From assembly GCF_002873455.1 (NCBI RefSeq), contig NZ_MCUN01000052.1:1-64000 (forward strand): a DNA stretch of 64,000 bases. Reading direction: 5' to 3'. The notes beneath the pieces are model-generated. The model did not search any database and was not told the DNA's origin. It was given only the letters and a program-made list of their open reading frames with translations. Positions 7,974 through 17,446 of the stretch are shown piece after piece. The translations under genes and the position numbers were made by a program. Source of the DNA: Vibrio splendidus (GTDB lineage Bacteria; Pseudomonadota; Gammaproteobacteria; Enterobacterales; Vibrionaceae). Numbering within the stretch: position 1 is the first letter of the stretch; each line of letters begins with the position of its first letter.

Positions 7974-9485
7974 TTATTCAAACTTCAACGACCATCCAGC
8001 ACTTTGCCAACGTTGTTGTTCTTCTTTGAGTTCGTAATCAAGCAGTTGGTTTTGAGCTAACCAGTCGGTTGCATCTCCTTCTAAGTACCAGTTCTCATCT
8101 TGCTCAATGATTAACTTTACATTCGGTATTGGTGATTGGTTTCGCTGTCGATTGAGTAGGATTGCCATCCTCAATACTTGAATTAATAACGTTACCTGCC
8201 CTGTATTGAATAGCGTGAGATCCGGTAAGTCACTAAGCTTAATCGCTTTTCTTTGATAGCGAACTAATGTTGAGATCAGGCGCTGCTGCTCAGTATTGAA
8301 ACCGGGCATAGTCGTATGTTTAAGTAAATAAGCTGAATGACGGTGATAGCTTTGGAATGCAATGCTTTGTCCAACTTCATGAAGCAATGCAGCCCACCCA
8401 ATGAGATCATAAAGTTCATTGTTTACCGCAGTACTCACCTGAGGTTGCACTTGCTTCAATAAGGCAAGGGCGAGTACTTTGACTTTTTGGCCATGAACTA
8501 CGTCAACATGGTATCGAGAGACTAGCGTTTCGGCAGTTCTTGTTCGAACATCAATATCTTTAAACCGATCTTCCATATCATAAAGAACCCCTTCTCTTAG
8601 GGCGCTATCGGAGAAATGTAATTCTTTGATGTTTAGCATATCCATCGCTGCTGAAAGAATGGTGACACCAGCGGCAAACACCGACTTTCTTTCATCGCTT
8701 AAACCTGAAAGATCTAATCCCTTAGATGATGGAAATTCACATAAGTGGTTCTTCAAATAGGATAGGCGTTGCGGCGTAATGAGACCATCGGTGAACCCTA
8801 AGCCAATGAGTACCTCTTTTATTGATTTAGTAGTACCTGATGAGCCAAAGGCGACTTCCCAAGCGTTTTTTTGGTATTCTTCAATTAATGGCATCAGCAG
8901 GCGAGTAGCAGAGACATAAGCATCGGAGAAGTGTTGTGATGTCAGCTCTCCATCGGCAAAGAAACGCTGAGTAAAACTGACACATCCCATTGGTAAGCTA
9001 CGCATGACTTGGGGGGTAAAGCCTTGTCCAGCGACTAATTCAGTACTTCCTCCACCGATATCAATGACTAATTTGGATTCGGAAGCGGCTTGTGTGTGCT
9101 CTACGCCGTTATAGATAATTCGGGCTTCTTCTTGCCCTGAAATGATCTCTATTGGAAAAGGAAAGAGTGGTTTAGCTTGCTCTAAGAAATTTTTGGCGTT
9201 TTTGGCCTTTCTTAGAGCATGAGTCGCAACGACTCTGACATTATCAAGTTCAAAATCCGCTAGTCGTTCTGCGAATACCTTGAGGCACTCCAAACCTCGC
9301 TCGATAGCGCTTTCGGATAAGAAGCTGTGCTCATCCAACCCATCACCTAATCTCACTTTCTGTTTGTGTCTGCTGACTAATTGCAGGTGTTGGTCGAATA
9401 CTCGAGCAACCACCATATGGAAACTATTCGAACCCAAGTCGATAGCGGCAATACATCGAGAATATTTGTTATCCATTAGTGGCAT
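7974..9485 (-). CDS. ppx: Exopolyphosphatase Ppx (Ppx/GppA family)
   Basis: Releases orthophosphate from the ends of polyphosphate. The N-terminal actin-like ATPase fold shows AAIDLGSNSFHMVVAR near residue 13 and VIDIGGGSTELVAG near 140. A C-terminal HD-like domain contains LLHEVGQSIAFQSYHRHSAYL. The length of 503 residues fits Ppx. The start overlaps the ppk stop by 10 nt. A second ATG at 9476 forms a TAATG overlap and is an equally good start. Family members can also hydrolyse pppGpp, but the adjacent ppk favours Ppx. Confidence 0.93.
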   Translation of the reverse strand: MPLMDNKYSRCIAAIDLGSNSFHMVVARVFDQHLQLVSRHKQKVRLGDGLDEHSFLSESAIERGLECLKVFAERLADFELDNVRVVATHALRKAKNAKNFLEQAKPLFPFPIEIISGQEEARIIYNGVEHTQAASESKLVIDIGGGSTELVAGQGFTPQVMRSLPMGCVSFTQRFFADGELTSQHFSDAYVSATRLLMPLIEEYQKNAWEVAFGSSGTTKSIKEVLIGLGFTDGLITPQRLSYLKNHLCEFPSSKGLDLSGLSDERKSVFAAGVTILSAAMDMLNIKELHFSDSALREGVLYDMEDRFKDIDVRTRTAETLVSRYHVDVVHGQKVKVLALALLKQVQPQVSTAVNNELYDLIGWAALLHEVGQSIAFQSYHRHSAYLLKHTTMPGFNTEQQRLISTLVRYQRKAIKLSDLPDLTLFNTGQVTLLIQVLRMAILLNRQRNQSPIPNVKLIIEQDENWYLEGDATDWLAQNQLLDYELKEEQQRWQSAGWSLKFE

Positions 9486-11572
9486 GATTTCTTCTCTTGT
9501 TTGTACTTCTTGCGAGCAAGTTTCTCCATACGTTTAATATAGTGGTAAGTGGAGAGTTGCGACGTCGGGTAATTTAGTGGGTTGGCTGGTGGTTGTATGT
9601 AAGGGTTGCTCATCGATTGGTCTAGCACTCGAGCTTTGTTGCTGTCATCGAAATGAAACTCGGTGATATCGATAATGGTTTGCTTGATATTTGGATCTAA
9701 AATTGGAGTGGCGACTTCGATCCGATGATCGAAGTTTCGCGTCATCCAGTCGGCAGAGGAGATATAGACTTTTGGATTTCCAGCGTTACCAAAGATCATC
9801 ACTCTTGGGTGTTCGAGAAAACGATCGACCACACTGACAATCTCAATCTGATCACTGATGTTGGGTATGCCAGGGACAAGAGAGCACATACCACGAATGA
9901 CCATTCTCACTTTTACATTGGCTTGGCTAGCCTGATAGAGCTTCTCAATGATTTCTCGGTCGACCAAATTGTTGAGTTTTAGAGTGATGCTTGCCGGCTT
10001 ATCCTCTATCGCGTTTTGTATTTCATTATCTATCAACTGATACAGGCGTTTTCTTGTATTCTTTGGTGACACAATCAGTTGTTTGAACTGGGACTTTTGA
10101 TAAGGGTTTTCAATATACTTAAAGACTTGCCTCACCTCTTGGGTCAAATCTTCATTCGCAGTGATCAGAGAAAAATCGGTATATACGCGCGCTGTTACTT
10201 CATGAAAGTTACCGGTGCCAATATGGGCGTAATGCGCTGTATGCTTGCCTTCTTTCCTTTTAATGAGCAGCAGCTTGGAGTGGATTTTTAAACTCGGAAT
10301 ACCATGGATTACTTTTACTCTCGCTTCTTGAAGTTTCTTAGTCCATTGAATATTGGCTTGCTCATCAAAGCGGGCTTGTAGCTCGACAACCACAGTGACC
10401 TTTTTTCCATTGTGTGCCGCATCGATGATCGAGCTAAGGAGCTTTGAGCCTTCTGCAACACGGTAAACGTTTATTTTTATGGAGGTGACCTTCGGGTCAA
10501 AGGAAGCCTGCCTCACGAGTTCAGTAATGTGATTAAAGGTGTGGTAAGGGTAATGCAACAAGATGTCACGAGCTTTGATCGCGTCGAAATAGTTTGGGTA
10601 GTGGCTGAAATGCGCGCACTTAATCGCGGGTAGTGGACGATTAACTAAATCACGTCGATTAAGGCTTGGGAACTCAGAAAAATGTTTGAAGTTATGATAG
10701 CGACCACCTGCAATGACACTGTCATAGTCAGACAGCCTTAGTCTGACTTGTAAGAAACTGAGCATTTCAGCTGGCATTTCTGACTCATAGATAAGGCGTA
10801 TCGGTAGTGCCGTTAAGCGCTGTTCTAAACCTAAAGACATCAATTCTAGTAGACTATTTTCATTGCTCTCTTGAAGGTCATAATCGGCATCACGAGTCAT
10901 TTTTATAGCAAAGCAACGCACGGAGTCATACTCAAAGAATCCTTTAAGCAAGTCATCTAAACAAAACCGAACTATATTATCTAATAAGATCAAAGTCGTA
11001 CGCTGTGAACCAGAAGTGTCTGGTAACTTAACAAATCGAGGGAGAGCTTCTGATGGGATTTCGAGTAAGACATATTGAGAAGATGCCTCATGCTCGATGT
11101 CGATGGCTAAGTAACTTTGCTCGTCTTTCATAATATTGAGCAACTGGCTATCTTCGTTCAAGAGAAACGGAGTTAAATGTGGCAGCACTTTTTTCTTAAA
11201 GTACTTTTTGATCCACTCACTTTGCTCTTCGTTGATTTGTTGTTCGTTGACCAAAAAAATACGATTGCGCGCCAGTTCCAACAATAGGTCGTTATACAGC
11301 TCATGGAATCGAACATCGAGCTTACTTGCTTTGCTCTGCATTTGGGTCAGTAAGGTTTTCTGCGAGTTAACAGGCAATTGTGGATTTTGAAGTAAGATTT
11401 TTCGTTTCACATCAGCAAATCGGACCTTGTAAAACTCATCGAGATTTTTTGAGTAAATACCTAAGAAACGAACTCTTTCGATTAAGGGGACTGACTTATC
11501 AGCTGCTTCTTGGAGCACTCTTTCATTGAAGGATAACCAGCTAAGTTCTTTTGTGACATAGTCTTTTTCCAT
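9476..11572 (-). CDS. ppk: Polyphosphate kinase Ppk1
   Basis: Makes polyphosphate reversibly from ATP. The 698 residues contain the PPK1 catalytic-domain motifs: the autophosphorylated His in SLKIHSKLLLI, then YAHIGTGNFHEVTARVYTDF, and the C-terminal ISSADWMTRNFDHRIEV block. It heads a ppk-ppx operon divergent from pstC, so synthesis and breakdown of polyphosphate are coupled. The 200-nt shared region carries a Pho box oriented for pstC. A clear second box for ppk was not found. Confidence 0.97.
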   Translation of the reverse strand: MEKDYVTKELSWLSFNERVLQEAADKSVPLIERVRFLGIYSKNLDEFYKVRFADVKRKILLQNPQLPVNSQKTLLTQMQSKASKLDVRFHELYNDLLLELARNRIFLVNEQQINEEQSEWIKKYFKKKVLPHLTPFLLNEDSQLLNIMKDEQSYLAIDIEHEASSQYVLLEIPSEALPRFVKLPDTSGSQRTTLILLDNIVRFCLDDLLKGFFEYDSVRCFAIKMTRDADYDLQESNENSLLELMSLGLEQRLTALPIRLIYESEMPAEMLSFLQVRLRLSDYDSVIAGGRYHNFKHFSEFPSLNRRDLVNRPLPAIKCAHFSHYPNYFDAIKARDILLHYPYHTFNHITELVRQASFDPKVTSIKINVYRVAEGSKLLSSIIDAAHNGKKVTVVVELQARFDEQANIQWTKKLQEARVKVIHGIPSLKIHSKLLLIKRKEGKHTAHYAHIGTGNFHEVTARVYTDFSLITANEDLTQEVRQVFKYIENPYQKSQFKQLIVSPKNTRKRLYQLIDNEIQNAIEDKPASITLKLNNLVDREIIEKLYQASQANVKVRMVIRGMCSLVPGIPNISDQIEIVSVVDRFLEHPRVMIFGNAGNPKVYISSADWMTRNFDHRIEVATPILDPNIKQTIIDITEFHFDDSNKARVLDQSMSNPYIQPPANPLNYPTSQLSTYHYIKRMEKLARKKYKQEKKSCH

Positions 11573-11708
11573 CGCGATGATAATCCTTGAGTGCTGGCTA
11601 TAGAGCTGATTACTTTAATTTAGAATGACAAAATTCACAAAATCCATGATCTTACTTTAAGAAACATGGTCAACAAACTTGTTATTAGTTTCAGTTGTTT
11701 AACGTAAC

Positions 11709-11742
11709 TTGTAATATAATTGTCATCTAACGTACATATTAT
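11709..11742 (+). promoter_or_regulatory. Pho box and -10 element of pstC-pstA-pstB-phoU
   Basis: TTGTAAT (11709-11715), ATAA, then TTGTCAT (11720-11726) form a two-repeat PhoB site with the correct 11-bp period. A TATTAT -10 hexamer starts exactly 10 nt later (11737-11742), the same geometry as at phoB. It places the pst operon in the Pho regulon. Confidence 0.85.
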
Positions 11743-11772
11743 GTCAGTAGCTAAAAAAAGGTAGATAAACAG

Positions 11773-13989
11773 ATGGCTTCAACCCAATTTTCATTGAAAG
11801 AGCGTGACAAAAAAAGATGGTTGAAAGATCGTCTCGTCCGTTTTTCAGTGACATGTGGTGCCGTCAGTGTTCTAGCTGCTCTGGTATTGATTTTTGTTTA
11901 CTTGGCTATGGTCATTTTACCGGTATTTTCTGATACTGGTTTAGAGACTGACCAAGCCGTTAAGACCGTTGCTGTAGAAAAGCCTATCGCCTTATCGGTT
12001 GATGAATACGGTCAGCATGCATTTACTATCGAAAAATCTGGTTTGGTGCAGTTTTGGGATTTAGAGTCTCAAAATACACACTCTTACTTTGAGCGTAGTG
12101 TTTTGGCCAACCCAGTTGCCTTTTCTCGAAATACCCCATCTGAAAACTGGTTTGCCTTTGCCGATAGCGCAAGCCATCTTACTTTTTTCTATCCTGAGTA
12201 TAGTGCGCCCGTGATGCAAAAGGGCAGTGAAGCTAAACCTAAAATTGAGCAAATTACTCTCCCTGAACCGTTTTTAAATGATGAATCCTCAATTGGGGCG
12301 ACGATCGACAAGTTCGCGTTCTCTAAAAATGGACGTGGTATCACGGTTGCCGCTCAACTAAGTGACCAACGAGTCTTAGTGAAGTGGTACCAAAGTGATA
12401 TTACGGGTCAGTATGTTTTTCAGAAAAGCCAATGGCTGTCGGATAAGTTGGGCTTACAGCAGCAATTGTTAGTCACACCCGACGGGAAAACTTTATATCT
12501 CCGAGCACAATCGGATTTAGTAGTTTTGAAGCTGTCAGATAGTGGCTTTAATGTTCGTGAAGTGATTGATCTTAGTTTGAATGATGCCAAGCACTCGGTG
12601 AAAAGTATCGATTTACTGTCTGGGGCTTATTCCCTGTTGGTTACGCATGAGGATGGACAGGTTTCTCAGTGGTTCGATGTACTCAAAGATGAAAAGCGTA
12701 GCCTGACCCATATTCGAGACTTCCAACTTGCTGAACAAGTGCAATTTATTTTGCCTGATACTTATAGAAAGGGTTTTTATAGCTTCTATAAGAACGGCAC
12801 ATTACAAAGCCACTATACGACCAGTGAAAAGCTGTCGCTGTTCGAGCGAGCATTTGATAAATCACCACAATTAGCGGCTATGTCTGCCAATGAACTGCAT
12901 CTGGCGACGCTGATTGATGGCACCATCAGTGTGGCTAAGGTCGATAATGAATACCCGCAAATATCATTCTCATCGCTTTGGCAAAAAGTCTGGTATGAAA
13001 GCTACCCTGAGCCACAATATGTTTGGCAATCAACCTCGGCGAATGATGACTTTGAAGAGAAATTCAGTTTAGTACCCATTACGTTCGGTACCATTAAGGC
13101 CGCTCTGTTTGCGATGATGTTTGCCGTGCCGGTTGCTGTGCTCGGAGCCATTTACACCGCATACTTCATGTCTCCACGAATGCGAAGAGTGGTTAAACCT
13201 TCGATAGAGCTGATGGAAGCGCTTCCAACCGTCATCATCGGATTCTTGGCTGGGCTTTGGTTTGCTCCAATTGTCGAAACGCATTTAACGGCAGTCTTCT
13301 CATTAATGGTGTTATTACCGTTGAGTACATTGTTGACGGGGTTTGTTTGGTTCTGCTTGCCGAAGATGGTGACGAGTCGTTTCTCTAACGGTTGGCATGC
13401 CTTAATATTGATCCCGGTATTAGTGATTACAGTGGTGGCCGTCTTTGCTGGTGGAAACAGTATTGAAGCCTTGTTGTTTGGTGGTGATATTCGTACTTTC
13501 TTGGCTAACTATGGCATCGACTTTGACCAACGTAATGCGCTGGTAGTTGGTTTTGCTATGGGTTTTGCTGTCATCCCAACGATTTTTACTATCGCCGAAG
13601 ACGCTATTTTCTCTGTGCCTAAACACTTATCCGATGGCTCATTAGCGTTGGGTGCGACGGCGTGGCAGACCCTTATTTATGTGGTGTTATTGACGGCTAG
13701 CCCAGGTATCTTTTCAGCGGTCATGATGGGACTAGGGCGAGCGGTTGGCGAAACTATGATTGTCTTAATGGCCACAGGTAACACACCAATTCTTGACTGG
13801 AATATTTTGGAAGGGATGAGGACGCTATCCGCAACGATTGCCGTCGAACTACCAGAATCAGAGGTGGGTGGTTCTCACTTCCGTTTGTTGTTCTTAGCTG
13901 CACTCTTACTGTTTATTTTCACGTTTGCGGTGAACTCAGTCGCTGAGTGGGTTAGACAAAGACTGAGAGATAAATATCGTGCGCTGTAG
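11773..13989 (+). CDS. pstC: Phosphate ABC transporter permease PstC with a large periplasmic insertion
   Basis: An inner-membrane permease subunit of the Pst transporter. At 738 residues it is over twice the length of E. coli PstC (about 320). A first membrane helix lies at about 29-52. A region of about 380 residues (53-433) follows and looks like a beta-propeller, with repeats such as FTIEKSGLVQFWDL and LLVTHEDGQVSQWF. The standard permease core starts near 435 (FGTIKAALFAMMFAVP) and has the EAA-like loop LALGATAWQTL and GRAVGETMIVL. Long PstC forms occur in other gamma-proteobacteria. The role of the insert is not known to me. Expression is from the Pho box upstream. Confidence 0.94.
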   Translation: MASTQFSLKERDKKRWLKDRLVRFSVTCGAVSVLAALVLIFVYLAMVILPVFSDTGLETDQAVKTVAVEKPIALSVDEYGQHAFTIEKSGLVQFWDLESQNTHSYFERSVLANPVAFSRNTPSENWFAFADSASHLTFFYPEYSAPVMQKGSEAKPKIEQITLPEPFLNDESSIGATIDKFAFSKNGRGITVAAQLSDQRVLVKWYQSDITGQYVFQKSQWLSDKLGLQQQLLVTPDGKTLYLRAQSDLVVLKLSDSGFNVREVIDLSLNDAKHSVKSIDLLSGAYSLLVTHEDGQVSQWFDVLKDEKRSLTHIRDFQLAEQVQFILPDTYRKGFYSFYKNGTLQSHYTTSEKLSLFERAFDKSPQLAAMSANELHLATLIDGTISVAKVDNEYPQISFSSLWQKVWYESYPEPQYVWQSTSANDDFEEKFSLVPITFGTIKAALFAMMFAVPVAVLGAIYTAYFMSPRMRRVVKPSIELMEALPTVIIGFLAGLWFAPIVETHLTAVFSLMVLLPLSTLLTGFVWFCLPKMVTSRFSNGWHALILIPVLVITVVAVFAGGNSIEALLFGGDIRTFLANYGIDFDQRNALVVGFAMGFAVIPTIFTIAEDAIFSVPKHLSDGSLALGATAWQTLIYVVLLTASPGIFSAVMMGLGRAVGETMIVLMATGNTPILDWNILEGMRTLSATIAVELPESEVGGSHFRLLFLAALLLFIFTFAVNSVAEWVRQRLRDKYRAL

Positions 13990-14017
13990 TTTTAAAGGTT
14001 CACCTCAATCTTTATCA

Positions 14018-14101
14018 ATGGCTATTAGTAGTATGGCTAGCTTATTCCGTGATCTTCGAAGTTTCTTGAGTTCAGCGCGTCCAGAGCAAGGTCAATCATG
14101 A
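14018..14101 (+). CDS. Possible 27-codon leader ORF coupled to pstA
   Basis: A small open frame starting MAISSMASLFRDLRSF fills most of the 108-nt pstC-pstA gap and its TGA overlaps the pstA start as ATGA. Such overlaps often mean translational coupling. No good ribosome site is seen (the nearest AAAGG is about 20 nt upstream), so it may simply be chance. Confidence 0.25.
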   Translation: MAISSMASLFRDLRSFLSSARPEQGQS

Positions 14102-15810
14102 TGAATAAATTGAAGTCATTATTATCTTGGGTTAAATCAGGCTCTCCGTGGATTTGGCTTACGGGCGGTGCGGTGAGCATCAGTATGCTCTCTGTTCTTG
14201 GCCTAATGCTGTTGATTGGCTGGAAGGGTTTAACGTATTTTTGGCCTGCTCCTTTGTATCAATGGCAAGTCGACTCCAAAGACTTATCGTTAGTGGTTGA
14301 TCTTGACGAAGCGGTATCAAAGCAAGATGTATTGATTGGTCAGTTGTATGAGCGTAAATACATTCCGATAGAGCAAGTTCCACAAGTGCACGATCTCTTG
14401 TCGCCTCAAAACCTGTCGACGGGACTAATTCAGCGCTTAAGTATTAAAGTCGCCAACAGAGAACTCTACCCAGCGGACTTTGTTTCGATTCTGGATGTTA
14501 ACTTACGTGAACCAACAACCCCACTTGATTGGGTTGTGATTGAACGAAGTCGAGGTGGTTATTTCTTTGGTAAACCGGTGGGTTTTAAAACCGCTTCTGG
14601 CACCTTTGATTCGAACATAGACCAAAAGCTCGAACAAGGCTTGGCGTTCGCTGATACATTGCGTAAAGAAACGTCGCGCGTTGTGGACCAAGAAATCCGC
14701 AATATCAGTTGGCAACTGGAAAATTTGCGCTTAGAAAAACGTAAGCTTGAACTCAATGAGTCAGTGAGCGATGAATATCTTAAAACCTATACTCAAACTA
14801 AACTGAAATTAAACCACCAGTTAGCTGACGCAGAAGTAAAGCTCGAGCACCTTAGAACACAACTCAATGTCGAAAGTTTGCTGGTGGAGGATATGACAGG
14901 AGAGCAGGTTGAAATTTCGCTCAGTCATATCTTGGATTATTGGTATCCGAATAATATGTCTTATCTTGAAAAGGTTGGGCATTGGGGTAAACAAGTTTGG
15001 AAGTTCTTATCAGAGAACCCACGAGACTCAAACTCTGAAGGCGGCGTGTTTCCTGCAATTTTCGGCACTGTGCTGCTGGTTATTCTCATGTCGATCGTAG
15101 TGATGCCTCTTGGCGTAGTTGCTGCGATATATCTTCATGAATATGCAAGAAACAATGCACTAACACGTTTGATTCGTATTGCCGTGATTAACTTAGCGGG
15201 TGTGCCGTCGATTGTGTATGGCGTATTCGGCTTAGGATTCTTTGTGTATACCATCGGTGGCTCAATCGATTCTTTGTTTTACGCAGAGCGATTACCCGCT
15301 CCGACATTTGGTACGCCGGGCCTATTATGGTCTGCTCTGACCTTAGCGGTATTAACATTACCCGTTGTTATTGTAACTACGGAAGAGGGCTTAACGCGTA
15401 TTCCTAGTTCGGTGAGGCACGGTTCATTAGCGCTTGGGGCTACTCAATTTGAGACGCTTTGGCGTATTGTTTTACCGATGGCAAGCCCTGCAATTATCAC
15501 CGGTTTGATATTGGCAATCGCGAGAGCTGCGGGGGAAGTTGCCCCACTTATGCTGGTGGGGGTAGTGAAATTAGCATCAAGTTTGCCAGTGGATGGTCAG
15601 TTTCCATATCTACATTTAGACAGAAAGTTCATGCATTTAGGCTTTCATATCTATGATGTTGGTTTTCAAACTTCCAATATCGAAGCGGCGCGGCCTTTAG
15701 TGTATGCGACTTCATTTTTACTGGTTACGGTGATTGTTGGGTTGAACTTAACAGCCATCAATATCCGTAATAACTTGCGTGAAAAATACCGAACCTTAGG
15801 ACAAGATTAA
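14098..15810 (+). CDS. pstA: Phosphate ABC transporter permease PstA with a large periplasmic insertion
   Basis: The second Pst permease subunit, 570 residues against about 296 in E. coli. A membrane helix lies at about 18-48, then a periplasmic insertion of about 265 residues containing a likely coiled coil near 195-265 (many Glu/Lys/Leu, for example LENLRLEKRKLELNES). The permease core begins near 316 (GVFPAIFGTVLLVILM), with EAA-like LALGATQFETLWRIVLP and ARAAGEVAPLMLVG. It lies between pstC and pstB, and its stop is directly followed by the pstB start. Confidence 0.94.
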   Translation: MMNKLKSLLSWVKSGSPWIWLTGGAVSISMLSVLGLMLLIGWKGLTYFWPAPLYQWQVDSKDLSLVVDLDEAVSKQDVLIGQLYERKYIPIEQVPQVHDLLSPQNLSTGLIQRLSIKVANRELYPADFVSILDVNLREPTTPLDWVVIERSRGGYFFGKPVGFKTASGTFDSNIDQKLEQGLAFADTLRKETSRVVDQEIRNISWQLENLRLEKRKLELNESVSDEYLKTYTQTKLKLNHQLADAEVKLEHLRTQLNVESLLVEDMTGEQVEISLSHILDYWYPNNMSYLEKVGHWGKQVWKFLSENPRDSNSEGGVFPAIFGTVLLVILMSIVVMPLGVVAAIYLHEYARNNALTRLIRIAVINLAGVPSIVYGVFGLGFFVYTIGGSIDSLFYAERLPAPTFGTPGLLWSALTLAVLTLPVVIVTTEEGLTRIPSSVRHGSLALGATQFETLWRIVLPMASPAIITGLILAIARAAGEVAPLMLVGVVKLASSLPVDGQFPYLHLDRKFMHLGFHIYDVGFQTSNIEAARPLVYATSFLLVTVIVGLNLTAINIRNNLREKYRTLGQD

Positions 15811-16629
15811 ATGTTCTCGATTAATGAAACGTTGGGTTACCAAGCACCACTTGATGTTCATAACTTGAAGGATGAGCAAATCGCGATCTCGATTGAAGGG
15901 CTGAATCTTTACTATAAAGAGAGCCAAGCACTCGATGATATTTCAATGCAGATCCCTAAAGGGCAAGTGACAGCTTTCATCGGTCCTTCTGGGTGTGGTA
16001 AGTCGACCCTATTACGCTGCATTAATCGTATGAACGATCTTGTTGAGGGCTGTAAGGTTTCCGGGAAAGTGAAGCTTTATGGCAAGAACGTCTATCACCC
16101 TAAGGTGGATGTCGCGACCTTACGACGTCGTGTCGGCATGGTGTTCCAGCGCCCGAACCCTTTTCCTAAATCTATCTATGAGAATGTGGTTTATGGTTTG
16201 AGGCTGCAAGGTGTGAGCAACAGCCGAGATCTTGATGATGCAGTTGAACGCTCTCTGCGCGCTGCCGCGTTATGGGATGAAGTGAAGGACCGTTTGCATG
16301 AGAATGCCTTTGGTTTGTCGGGAGGCCAACAGCAGCGTTTGGTTATTGCTCGTGCGGTTGCTATCGAACCTGAAGTGCTTTTATTAGATGAGCCTACATC
16401 GGCACTCGATCCGATTTCGACATTGACGATTGAAGAGTTGATCAATGAACTGAAGACCCAATACACAGTTGTTATTGTTACTCATAACATGCAACAAGCG
16501 GCGCGTGTGAGTGACCATACTGCTTTTATCCATATGGGTAAGTTGATCGAGTACTCAGATACCGACTCGATATTTACTTCACCATTGAAAAATCAAACGG
16601 AAGACTACATTACTGGTAGGTATGGCTAA
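15811..16629 (+). CDS. pstB: Phosphate ABC transporter ATPase PstB
   Basis: The ATP-binding subunit that powers phosphate import. It has Walker A GPSGCGKSTLLRC near residues 57-69, the signature LSGGQQQRLVIARAV and Walker B VLLLDEPTSALDP, followed by the switch His in VIVTHNMQQAARVSDHTAFI. The length of 272 residues is close to the usual 257, with a short N-terminal extension. It begins immediately after the pstA stop and is followed 75 nt later by phoU. Confidence 0.98.
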   Translation: MFSINETLGYQAPLDVHNLKDEQIAISIEGLNLYYKESQALDDISMQIPKGQVTAFIGPSGCGKSTLLRCINRMNDLVEGCKVSGKVKLYGKNVYHPKVDVATLRRRVGMVFQRPNPFPKSIYENVVYGLRLQGVSNSRDLDDAVERSLRAAALWDEVKDRLHENAFGLSGGQQQRLVIARAVAIEPEVLLLDEPTSALDPISTLTIEELINELKTQYTVVIVTHNMQQAARVSDHTAFIHMGKLIEYSDTDSIFTSPLKNQTEDYITGRYG

Positions 16630-16704
16630 CGTTCAAGTTTGTGCCATCTAGAGCTAAGTCACTCTGAAATAAACGGCTTTATTCATTTCTTTTAAGGAGC
16701 TGAC

Positions 16705-17403
16705 ATGCATTTTGGTCGCCATATCTCAGGACAGTTTAATGTCGAATTAGAATCTATCCGCACACATGTTTTAACTATGGGTGGATTGGTAGAGCAGCAG
16801 TTGTCCTTTGCGATGCAAGCTCTTCATAAAGATGACGCGGAACTGGCCAAGAAAGTGATTCGTGATGACCACAAAGTGAATGCGATGGAAGTTTCAATCG
16901 ATGAAGCATGTACTCGTATCATTGCGAAGCGTCAGCCGACAGCGAAAGATCTACGTCTTATTATGGCGATCATCAAAACCATTACCGACTTAGAACGTAT
17001 TGGCGATGTTGCCTCTAAAATTGCTCAAGGCGCGATAGAGATCCCTTCAACCAAAGAACAAAAATTCCATGTTTCGTTAGAGCCTCTTTGTCGTCAGGCA
17101 ATCACCATGCTTCACCAAGTATTAGATGCTTTTGCTCGTATGGATGTCGATGCTGCGGCAGAAGTGCACAAGCTTGATGATAAGTTGGATGCGGAGTACG
17201 AGGCAGTTATTCGTCAGTTAATGACGTACATGATGGAAGATCCTAAGAACATCCCAAATATTTTACAGGTGATGTGGTCTGCAAGGGCGATTGAGCGAGT
17301 GGGCGATCGTTGCCAGAATATTTGTGAATACATCATCTATTTCGTGAAAGGCAAAGATGTTCGTCACCTAGGTGATCAAAGTCTAGATGACGCTTTAAAG
17401 TAA
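16705..17403 (+). CDS. phoU: Phosphate signalling protein PhoU
   Basis: A cytoplasmic negative regulator linking Pst transport to PhoR. Its 232 residues form the two repeated PhoU three-helix bundles: DDHKVNAMEVSIDEAC with PTAKDLRLIMAIIKTITDLE in the first and RAIERVGDRCQNICEYIIYF in the second. A strong ribosome site (AAGGAGCTGAC) precedes the ATG. It is the last gene of the pst operon. No clear terminator is visible in the 43 nt before the convergent cutC. Confidence 0.98.
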   Translation: MHFGRHISGQFNVELESIRTHVLTMGGLVEQQLSFAMQALHKDDAELAKKVIRDDHKVNAMEVSIDEACTRIIAKRQPTAKDLRLIMAIIKTITDLERIGDVASKIAQGAIEIPSTKEQKFHVSLEPLCRQAITMLHQVLDAFARMDVDAAAEVHKLDDKLDAEYEAVIRQLMTYMMEDPKNIPNILQVMWSARAIERVGDRCQNICEYIIYFVKGKDVRHLGDQSLDDALK

Positions 17404-17446
17404 CGTATTCATCGAACTGGGTTAATTTTGGTTTTTGACTCCGGCC

